A stretch of 6,527 bases of DNA. Source: Thermoleophilia bacterium (lineage in GTDB: Bacteria; Actinomycetota; Thermoleophilia; Gaiellales; Gaiellaceae). Numbering within the stretch: position 1 is the first letter of the stretch; each line of letters opens with the position of its first letter. This document shows, piece by piece, positions 1 through 5,638 of the stretch. Position numbers and translations under genes: made by a program. The stretch is taken from positions 1 through 6,527 of the forward strand of contig JAICLM010000120.1 in assembly GCA_025927435.1 (NCBI GenBank), in the 5' to 3' direction. The notes under the pieces were generated by a model. That model saw only the letters and a list, made by a program, of their open reading frames with translations, was not told the origin of the DNA and did not search any database.

Positions 1-608
1 AGCACCCGGCCGCCGAAGACACGCCGCTCGAGCGCCCACGCCGACGGTCCGTCGCGCAGCTCCAGACCGCGGACGAGGATCTGGTCGATGCTGCCGGCGA
101 GCGGCGCCGAGAACCCGTCCGCCGTGGGCGAGACGAGGTTCGCGTCGCCGGCGATAACCGCGCGCTCCTGTGCGAGCGCGACGACGCGGTCGAACTGCTC
201 GCGGTCGCCGTCGATGTGGAAGTTGACGACCGTCACGCCGTCGAGGTCGACGGCATGGGCGATGCGCCGCAGCTTTGTCTCGCCCACCACGTGCTCGCCG
301 AGGTCGCGCGCCGGGCCGCGCGTGAGGATCGCGTCCCCTTCTCCGGTGAAGGCGGACCGGAACAGCCCGTGGTGGAGCGCGGTGACCGCCCGCGCGCCGA
401 CCGGGAGCAGGGGGCGCCGCGCAACTGCGGTGAACGCGTGCATCCCGCTCCAGCTCTCCAGATGACGCAACGCCCATACCGGCAGCTCCTGCAGGCAGAC
501 GACGTCCGGAGCGTCGCGGGTCACGAGCTCGATCATCTGGTGGAGGAGGGCCCGTCGTCCGGGCGGAGACGTTCTCCCGTGGAAGAGGTTCCAAGTCCGC
601 ACGAGCAT
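1..608 (-). CDS. Endonuclease/exonuclease/phosphatase (EEP) family protein, 3' end off the window
   Basis: This reading frame is open from an ATG at 608-606 to the left edge: 202 complete codons, no stop, so the C-terminus is missing. It looks like the EEP (exonuclease III / DNase I-like) metal-dependent phosphodiesterase fold. Visible motifs are the first strand TWNLFHG (residues 5-11, Asn7), the metal-binding Glu in CLQEL (Glu41), VNFH (Asn129, His131), GDAN (Asp155, Asn157) and SIDQIL (Asp175). The final Ser-Asp-His motif of the family would lie just beyond the edge, so catalytic competence cannot be fully judged. There is no signal peptide or membrane segment, so it is probably cytoplasmic. 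The substrate (DNA, RNA, phospholipid or another phosphodiester) cannot be read from the sequence. The ATG directly precedes the first conserved strand, which supports this start; an in-frame GTG two codons upstream (614) is possible. No good Shine-Dalgarno is seen. It is divergent from the glycosyltransferase gene. Confidence 0.85.
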   Translation of the reverse strand, partial: MLVRTWNLFHGRTSPPGRRALLHQMIELVTRDAPDVVCLQELPVWALRHLESWSGMHAFTAVARRPLLPVGARAVTALHHGLFRSAFTGEGDAILTRGPARDLGEHVVGETKLRRIAHAVDLDGVTVVNFHIDGDREQFDRVVALAQERAVIAGDANLVSPTADGFSAPLAGSIDQILVRGLELRDGPSAWALERRVFGGRV

Positions 609-632
609 GGCCACGGCGTAGCGTACGAGGCC
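609..632. promoter_or_regulatory. 24-base divergent intergenic region
   Basis: These 24 bases separate the start codons of the EEP gene (minus) and the glycosyltransferase gene (plus). That is too short for two ordinary promoters with untranslated leaders, so at least one promoter must lie inside the opposite coding region or transcripts must be leaderless or nearly so. I see no recognisable -35/-10 pair. On the plus strand a GAGG (627-630) sits only two bases before the GTG, which is too close for a good ribosome binding site. This is a positional call: no operator or repeat was found here. Confidence 0.35.
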
Positions 633-1691
633 GTGCGCGTCCTGCTCGCCGATCCACCGGCCTTCACCCCGCCGTACGACCACGAGCTCGCCGCGGCGCT
701 GGCGCGGGCGGGCGCCGAGGTCGAGCTCGTCACGTCTCGCTTTCGCTTCGGTGCCGCGCCGGAGCCCGACGGATACCGACGCCGGGAGCTCTTCTATCCC
801 GTCTCGTCGCGCGTCTTCGGCCGCTCGGCGCTGCGCCTGCCGCTGAAGGTCGCGGAGCATCCGTTTGGGCTCGTCTCGCTCCGCCGCCTGCAGGCGGACG
901 TCCTCCACATGCAGTGGCTACCTGCGCCCGAGCTCGATGCGTTCCTGTTCCGCCCGCACTTGCCCTCGGTCCTCACCGCGCACGACCTGCTGCCGCGCCG
1001 CACCGCGCACCGCACCGACCTGTGGCGCCGCCTCTTCGGACGCTTCGACCGGATCGTGGTTCACAGCGAGAGCGGCCGGGAGACGCTCGCAGCCATCGGC
1101 GTCGAGCCGGAGCGGCTCCGGGTCATCCCGCATCCGGTCTTTCCGAGCGCACCCGAGCGGCGGGACGACGGCCGCACCGTGCTCGCCTTCGGGATGATCC
1201 GCCCGTACAAGGGCCTCGGCGATGCGATCGAGGCGGTGCGTCGGGCCGGGGACGCGCGGCTGCTGGTGGCGGGCGACCCGCTCGAGCCGGTGGAGCCGTA
1301 TCGCGCCGCTGCGAACGGGCTCGAGGTCGAGTGGCGGCTCGGCTATCTCCCCCAGCCCGAGATCGACAGGGCCTTCGCCGACGCGACTATCGCCGTCTTC
1401 CCGTACCGGCCCGAGCTCGACCAGAGCGGCGCCCTGCTGCGGGCGCTCGGCGCCGGAGTCCCGGCCGTCGCCTACGACGTCGGCGGCATCGCCGAGCCGG
1501 TGCGCCGCTTCGGCGCCGGCCGCGTCGTTTCCGCCGGCAACGTGGCGGGTCTCGCGGAGGCCGTCCACGAGCTGCTCGCCGACCCGCAGGCGCTCGAGCG
1601 TGCGCGCGAGGGGGCGCGGCAGGCCCGCAAGGAGCTGACCTGGGACGCTGCGGCCCGGCAGCATCTCGCCCTCTACGAGGAGATCGCATGA
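633..1691 (+). CDS. GT4-like family glycosyltransferase (GT-B fold)
   Basis: A 352-residue cytoplasmic retaining-type glycosyltransferase, by resemblance to the GT4/Glycos_transf_1 group; such enzymes move a sugar from an activated donor (usually a nucleotide sugar) to an acceptor. The N-terminal Rossmann half spans about residues 1-170: strand RVLLADPP (2-9), then DVLHMQW (89-95), LTAHDLLP (114-121) and DRIVVHSES (139-147). The C-terminal half (about 180-350) opens with FGMIRPYKG (186-194), whose Arg190 and Lys193 match the phosphate-binding pair of the family, and carries VFPYRPELDQSGALL (255-269) followed by GVPAVAYDVGG (275-285). The usual second Glu of the E-x7-E motif appears to be Arg270. 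The GTG at 633 was chosen because the Rossmann strand begins there. The frame stays open upstream to an ATG at 216, but that part is antisense to the EEP gene and has no family resemblance. The stop overlaps the next start (ATGA), so this is the first gene of a three-gene operon. Donor and acceptor are unknown. Confidence 0.88.
   Translation: MRVLLADPPAFTPPYDHELAAALARAGAEVELVTSRFRFGAAPEPDGYRRRELFYPVSSRVFGRSALRLPLKVAEHPFGLVSLRRLQADVLHMQWLPAPELDAFLFRPHLPSVLTAHDLLPRRTAHRTDLWRRLFGRFDRIVVHSESGRETLAAIGVEPERLRVIPHPVFPSAPERRDDGRTVLAFGMIRPYKGLGDAIEAVRRAGDARLLVAGDPLEPVEPYRAAANGLEVEWRLGYLPQPEIDRAFADATIAVFPYRPELDQSGALLRALGAGVPAVAYDVGGIAEPVRRFGAGRVVSAGNVAGLAEAVHELLADPQALERAREGARQARKELTWDAAARQHLALYEEIA
1677..1682 (+). 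promoter_or_regulatory. Ribosome binding site for the small acidic protein gene
   Basis: GAGGAG lies five bases before the ATG at 1688, inside the last codons of the glycosyltransferase gene. It is the clearest Shine-Dalgarno in the window. It fixes the start of the downstream gene and supports re-initiation at the ATGA overlap. Confidence 0.6.
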
Positions 1692-2002
1692 GGCTTCGCC
1701 GCGACCCCTTCCGCGACGTGATCTCCCGTCAGCTCGACCTCTTCGTCGAGGACGGGGCCGATCTGCTCGAGGAGTGCCGCGAGAAGTTCCGCGCCTACAA
1801 CTCCGCAGACCGCGAGGATCGCGAGGAGGCGTACGGCGACTTCAGCGACGCGGTCGAGACCGCCACCGAGGCGCTCGCGGAAATGCGCGACCGCTTCGCG
1901 CGCACGCTCGACGGGGACGCCGCCGAGGCGTACGAGGACTCCTTCAACCGCGCCGTCCGTAAGCGCTGGCCCGAGCTCGGCCTGGAGATCGAGAACCGGT
2001 GA
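1688..2002 (+). CDS. Small acidic alpha-helical protein of unknown function
   Basis: A 104-residue protein that I do not recognise. It starts at the ATG of an ATGA overlap with the glycosyltransferase stop, preceded by GAGGAG at good spacing, and ends in a GTGA overlap with the GH15 start. This arrangement is strong evidence that it is a real gene even though its function is unknown. The sequence is rich in Asp and Glu (about 28 acidic versus 18 basic residues) and nearly free of Gly and Pro in the middle. It should therefore be mostly helical, with predicted helices around residues 8-37 and 42-73 and a third around 75-93, ending in RKRWPELGLEIENR. There is one Cys (in LLEECRE), no signal peptide, no membrane segment and no known catalytic motif. 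It is longer upstream in the same frame (open from 914), but that stretch is a shadow of the glycosyltransferase. It may be a partner or regulator of its operon neighbours, which is inference from position only. Confidence 0.75.
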   Translation: MRLRRDPFRDVISRQLDLFVEDGADLLEECREKFRAYNSADREDREEAYGDFSDAVETATEALAEMRDRFARTLDGDAAEAYEDSFNRAVRKRWPELGLEIENR

Positions 2003-3816
2003 CGGCGCGCATCGAGGACTACGCGCTGCTCGGCGATCTGCAGACGGCGGCCCTCGTCGACCGCGACGGCTCCGTGGACTGGCTCTGCTTCCCCCGCTTC
2101 GACTCCGGCGCCTGCTTCGCCGCGCTCCTCGGCGACCCGGACTGCGGCCGCTGGCTGCTCGCTCCGTCGACGCCGGCGGCGAGCACCCGCCGCTACCTCC
2201 ACGACACGCTCGTCCTCGAGACGACCTGGACGACCGAGGACGGTTCGATCGCCCGTGTCCTCGACTTCATGCCGCCGCGGGGGAAGGCTCCCGACATCGT
2301 CCGCATCGTCGAGGGGGTGAAGGGCTACGTCGACTTCCGCTCGGAGCTGACGATTCGCTTCGACTACGGACGCATCGTCCCGTGGGTGCGCAAGCGCACG
2401 CACGAGGAGGACACGCGCGTCGCGATCGGCGGCCCGGACGCGCTCTGCTTCCGCACGCACGCCCCGACGCGCGGCGAGGACCTGCGCACGATCTCGGAAT
2501 GCTCGGTCGACGAGGGCGAGCGCGTCCCGTTCGTCCTCACCTGGTTCCCTTCGCACCTGGACGTCCCCGCGCCGATCGATCCCGAGCAGGCGCTCGCCGA
2601 CACCGAGGCGTTCTGGCGGGAGTGGAGCGAGGCGTGCCCGCTCGACCTGCCGCCGGACTGGGCGCCGCTCGTCCGGCGGTCGCTGATCGTGCTCAAGGCA
2701 CTCACCTACGACCCGACCGGCGGGATCGTGGCCGCGCCCACGACCTCGCTCCCGGAATGGATCGGCTCGGTGCGCAACTGGGACTACCGCTACTGCTGGC
2801 TGCGCGACGCGACGCTGACGCTGCTGGCCCTGCTCCACTGCAACCACGCCGGGGAGGCGGGAGAGTGGCGGCGCTGGCTGATCCGGGCGATCGCGGGCGA
2901 CCCGGCGGACGTGCAGATCATGTACGGCGTGGCGGGCGAGCGACGCCTGAGCGAGTTCGAGCTCCCGTGGCTCGAGGGGTACGAGAGCTCGCAGCCGGTG
3001 CGGGTCGGGAACGCCGCGAGCGAGCAGCTACAGCTCGACGTCTACGGCGAGGTGCTCGACTGCTTCTACCAGGCGCGCCGGCACGGCCTCCCGTTCGACC
3101 CGAACGCGTGGCAGCTGCAGCTCGGCCTGCTCGACCATCTGGCGAACGCTTGGCGGGAGCCGGACGACGGCATCTGGGAGATTCGCGGCGAGCGGCGCCA
3201 CTTCGTCCACTCCAAGGCGATGGCCTGGGTGGCGTTCGACCGCGCGGTGCGTTCGTTCGAAGAGTACGACCTCACTGGACCGGTGGATCGCTGGCGGGCG
3301 CTGCGCCACGAGATCCACCGCGACGTCTGCGAACGCGGCTTCGACCCCGACCTCGGCTCGTTCACGCAGTCATACGGCTCGAAAGAGCTCGACGCGAGCT
3401 TGCTGCTCTTGCCGCTGGTCGGTTTCCTGCCCGCGACCGATCCGCGCATCCGCGGCACGATCGAGGCGGTAGAGCGGGAGCTCCTGCACGAGGGCTTCGT
3501 GCTCCGCTACCGCACGCACGAGGAGGCTGCCGACGGGCTGCCTCCGGGCGAGGGTGTCTTCCTGCCGTGCTCGTTCTGGCTCTGCGATTGCTACGAGCTG
3601 CTGGGAAGGCATGAGGAGGCGCACGAGCTGTTCGGCCGGCTCGTCGACCTCGGGAACGACCTCGATCTCTTCTCCGAGGAGTACGACCCGCGGGCGCAAC
3701 GGCTGCTCGGGAACTTCCCCCAGGCGTTCACCCACCTCGCCTTCGTGAACACGGCGTTCAACCTCGCGCCGCACCTGCCGTCGCCGATGCATCGCCGGCA
3801 CGCGACCCGGCACTAG
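1999..3816 (+). CDS. GH15 family glycoside hydrolase, trehalase-like
   Basis: A 605-residue glycosidase of family GH15 (glucoamylase/trehalase), expected to release glucose from trehalose or alpha-glucan ends by inversion. The N-terminal beta-sandwich (about 1-225) begins with IEDYALLGDLQTAALV and continues into GSVDWLC. The catalytic (alpha/alpha)6 barrel (about 230-595) carries TTSLPE (248-253), NWDYRYCWLRDA (260-271), GYESSQPVRVGN (327-338), the predicted catalytic acid Glu394 in GIWEIRGE, the predicted base in LFSEEYD (Glu560 or Glu561) and GNFPQAFTHLA (571-581). From memory, VQIMYGV-GER, IWE-RGE and GNFPQAFTHLA closely match mycobacterial GH15 trehalase, so trehalase activity is the leading guess; glucoamylase or another alpha-glucosidase cannot be excluded. 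No signal peptide is present, so it is intracellular. The GTG start shares bases with the upstream stop (GTGA), and a GGAG at 1984-1987 is a weak, slightly distant ribosome binding site. The last 19 codons overlap the opposing GH15 gene. Confidence 0.93.
   Translation: MTARIEDYALLGDLQTAALVDRDGSVDWLCFPRFDSGACFAALLGDPDCGRWLLAPSTPAASTRRYLHDTLVLETTWTTEDGSIARVLDFMPPRGKAPDIVRIVEGVKGYVDFRSELTIRFDYGRIVPWVRKRTHEEDTRVAIGGPDALCFRTHAPTRGEDLRTISECSVDEGERVPFVLTWFPSHLDVPAPIDPEQALADTEAFWREWSEACPLDLPPDWAPLVRRSLIVLKALTYDPTGGIVAAPTTSLPEWIGSVRNWDYRYCWLRDATLTLLALLHCNHAGEAGEWRRWLIRAIAGDPADVQIMYGVAGERRLSEFELPWLEGYESSQPVRVGNAASEQLQLDVYGEVLDCFYQARRHGLPFDPNAWQLQLGLLDHLANAWREPDDGIWEIRGERRHFVHSKAMAWVAFDRAVRSFEEYDLTGPVDRWRALRHEIHRDVCERGFDPDLGSFTQSYGSKELDASLLLLPLVGFLPATDPRIRGTIEAVERELLHEGFVLRYRTHEEAADGLPPGEGVFLPCSFWLCDCYELLGRHEEAHELFGRLVDLGNDLDLFSEEYDPRAQRLLGNFPQAFTHLAFVNTAFNLAPHLPSPMHRRHATRH
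3758..3816. other. 59-base tail-to-tail overlap of two GH15 genes
   Basis: The stop of the minus-strand GH15 gene (TCA at 3758-3760 on the plus strand) lies inside the end of the plus-strand GH15 gene, whose TAG is at 3814-3816. The shared bases encode residues 587-605 of one protein and 594-612 of the other, both beyond the last conserved motif (GNFPQ...HLA.VN), so neither fold should be affected. No terminator hairpin with a T-run is visible here, so each transcript probably runs some way into the other gene as antisense RNA; that is inference. Confidence 0.85.
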
Positions 3817-5596
3817 CGTTCGCCTGCGCGTCCTCGACTGCGCCGGCGGCGTTGACGAGCGCCAGGTGGCTCAGTCCCTGCGGAAAGTTCCCCAGCAGCT
3901 CGCCGCTCGATGGGTCGATCTCCTCCGAGAAGAGCCCCAGGTCGTTTGCGTAGGGGAGGATCTGCTCCATCGTCTCGCACGCTTCGTCGACACACCCGAG
4001 CCGCGCGAGAGCCTCGACGACCCAGAACGAGCACGCGACGAACGCGCCCTCCTGGCCCACATGCTCACTCGTGCGGTAGAGGAGTCCCGGCGCGGCCGCG
4101 AGCCGCTCCCGGATCGTGTCGACGGTGCGGTGGAGCCGCTCGCATTCGGGGTAGCCCTGCCGGCAGGCTCGCAGCACGCCGGCGTCGAGCGACTCCTCCC
4201 CCGCCCAGCCGCGGTACGCGCCGAGCTCCTCCGACCAGCAGCGCTCTTCGATCCAGCGGTGGATGCGGGCGAGCTGCTCGCGCCACTGCGCCACGTGCCG
4301 GTCGGGCAGGTGTCCGGCTTCGGTGAGGCGGAGCGCCCGCTCGAACGCCGTCCAGACCGCGATCTTCGAACTCGTGTAGTGGCGGTGCTCGTCGAGCTCC
4401 CACATTCCCGAGTCGTCGTCCGCCCAGAGCACGGCGACGCGGTCGACGCAGTCGGTCAGCATCTCGGCCGTCTCGTCGTCCAGCACGTTGCCCTCGGAGA
4501 CGTACAGAGCGGCGGTCTCGAGCAGGTCGCCCCACGAGCCGAGCTGGAGCTGGGTCGAGGCCGCGTTGCCGTACCGAACCGGGGTCGAGTCGCGGTAGCC
4601 GCGGAGATGGTCGAGCGTCTCCCTGCGCGTCGGCACGGTGCCGTCGAGGTCGTAGAACGGCCGGAGGTCGGGAGCGGTCTGGCGCACGGCGCGCAGGAGG
4701 CAGCCGAACGACTCCTGCACCTGCTCGGGGATCCCCAGCCGCATGAGCGCGTCGAGCGTGAACGCGGAGTCGCGCACCCAGGAATAGCGGTAGTCGTAAT
4801 TCTTGTCCCCGCCGAGTACCTCGGGCAGCGACGTCGTCGGCGCGGCCGCGATGCTGCCGTTCGGGGCGTAGACGAGAAGCTTGAGCGCGAGCGCGCTGCG
4901 GGCGACCTCGTCCTCCCAGGGCCCGTCGTAGTCCCAGAAGCCGAGCCAGCGCTCCCAGACGCGGCACGTGGCGTCGAGCCTCGCCTCGACGTGGTCCCGG
5001 CTCGGAACGTGCAGCGGTTGCTCGTGCGCGGCGACGAGCGCGAGCATCGCTCTCTCGCCCGCCGCAATCTCGAACGAGCCGGAGAGGGCGTCCTCTTCCG
5101 CCTCGACCGCCCCGGCGTCCCAGGACATGACGGTGAGCTGCAGGTCCGCGCCCGACGCGACCACGACCTCGCCGCGGCGGCTGATCCGGGCCGACTCACG
5201 CCCCCAGTCGAAGCGCGGCTCGACGCGCCATTCCAGCCGCACCGATCCCTCGAGCCCCTCGATGCGCCGCGCGTGCTCGACCCAGGGGAGCAGGCCGCCG
5301 TCCTGCAGTGTCAGCGCCTCGGTGACGCGCGCGGTGCCGTCGCCGGAGCGGTACGTGGTCTCGAGGACGTTCGTCCGGCCCACGTAGCGGCGCGCCGCCT
5401 CGTATTCACCAGCCGGCGCGAGGGTGAAGCGGCCGCCGCGGTCGGGATCGAGGATCGCGGCGAACGTGGTCGGCGCGTGGAGGCTCGGCAGCGACATGAA
5501 GTCGACCGAGCCGTCCTCGGCCACGAGCGCGACCGTCCGGCCGTCGCCGATCGCGGCATAGGAGCCGATCGGAGCGAAGCCGTCGTTTCGTTTCAC
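3758..5596 (-). CDS. GH15 family glycoside hydrolase, second paralogue
   Basis: A 612-residue GH15 enzyme predicted to hydrolyse alpha-glucosidic bonds in the cytoplasm. The N-terminal beta-sandwich starts at APIGSYAAIGDGRTVALV and DGSVDFMSLPS. The barrel holds TTSLPE (254-259), KNYDYRYSWVRDSAF (265-279), GYRDSTPVRYGN (333-344), the predicted acid Glu400 in GMWELDEH, LFSEEID with the predicted base at Glu558 or Glu559, and GNFPQGLSHLALVN (569-582). Motif spacing is almost the same as in the neighbouring GH15, but the loops around both catalytic residues differ and there is no IWE-RGE signature, so a different substrate (glucoamylase-like or glucodextranase-like rather than trehalase) is plausible. 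The C-terminal 25 or so residues are Ala/Gly/Ser-rich, without motif, and partly encoded in the overlap. The start is GTG at 5596-5594, next to an out-of-frame ATG at 5598 that meets a stop at once (ATGTGA). No clear Shine-Dalgarno is seen. The IPT/PASTA gene lies 42 bases upstream on the same strand. Confidence 0.92.
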   Translation of the reverse strand: MKRNDGFAPIGSYAAIGDGRTVALVAEDGSVDFMSLPSLHAPTTFAAILDPDRGGRFTLAPAGEYEAARRYVGRTNVLETTYRSGDGTARVTEALTLQDGGLLPWVEHARRIEGLEGSVRLEWRVEPRFDWGRESARISRRGEVVVASGADLQLTVMSWDAGAVEAEEDALSGSFEIAAGERAMLALVAAHEQPLHVPSRDHVEARLDATCRVWERWLGFWDYDGPWEDEVARSALALKLLVYAPNGSIAAAPTTSLPEVLGGDKNYDYRYSWVRDSAFTLDALMRLGIPEQVQESFGCLLRAVRQTAPDLRPFYDLDGTVPTRRETLDHLRGYRDSTPVRYGNAASTQLQLGSWGDLLETAALYVSEGNVLDDETAEMLTDCVDRVAVLWADDDSGMWELDEHRHYTSSKIAVWTAFERALRLTEAGHLPDRHVAQWREQLARIHRWIEERCWSEELGAYRGWAGEESLDAGVLRACRQGYPECERLHRTVDTIRERLAAAPGLLYRTSEHVGQEGAFVACSFWVVEALARLGCVDEACETMEQILPYANDLGLFSEEIDPSSGELLGNFPQGLSHLALVNAAGAVEDAQANASAGSRAGDASATAGAARG

Positions 5597-5611
5597 ATCC
5601 GGTAAACGCGT

Positions 5612-5635
5612 GGGCCCGACCTGCGGTCGCGGCCC
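5612..5635 (-). terminator. Intergenic hairpin, possible terminator of the IPT/PASTA gene
   Basis: Ten base pairs in two blocks (5612-5616 with 5631-5635, and 5617-5621 with 5625-5629), one bulged base at 5630 and a three-base loop at 5622-5624. Nine of the ten pairs are G-C. It begins four bases after the stop of the IPT/PASTA gene and ends 15 bases before the GTG of the GH15 gene, all on the minus strand. It lacks a real T-run (only TTT further on), so it is either a terminator of the T-poor kind seen in GC-rich actinobacteria or a structure in the GH15 leader. The pairing is seen; the role is inferred. Confidence 0.45.
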
Positions 5636-5638
5636 GAT

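Noticed and set aside
914..1687. In-frame upstream extension of the small acidic protein
   Set aside because: The extension is Arg/Ala/Pro-rich out-of-frame reading of the glycosyltransferase gene. The ATG at 1688 with GAGGAG five bases upstream is a far better start.
1795..2847. A 350-codon minus-strand open frame opposite the small acidic gene and the first GH15 gene
   Set aside because: It is an antisense shadow with Arg/Val/Ala/Glu-biased composition and no domain; it would span two well-supported plus-strand genes.
5594..5598. ATG at 5598 as start of the second GH15 gene
   Set aside because: It is out of frame by two bases and followed at once by TGA. The GTG at 5596 is in frame with the conserved N-terminal domain.
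3866..5605. A 579-codon plus-strand open frame opposite the second GH15 gene
   Set aside because: It is a codon-aligned antisense shadow in GC-rich DNA: full of Arg/Val/Glu/Ala, with no motif, while the minus strand carries every conserved GH15 motif.
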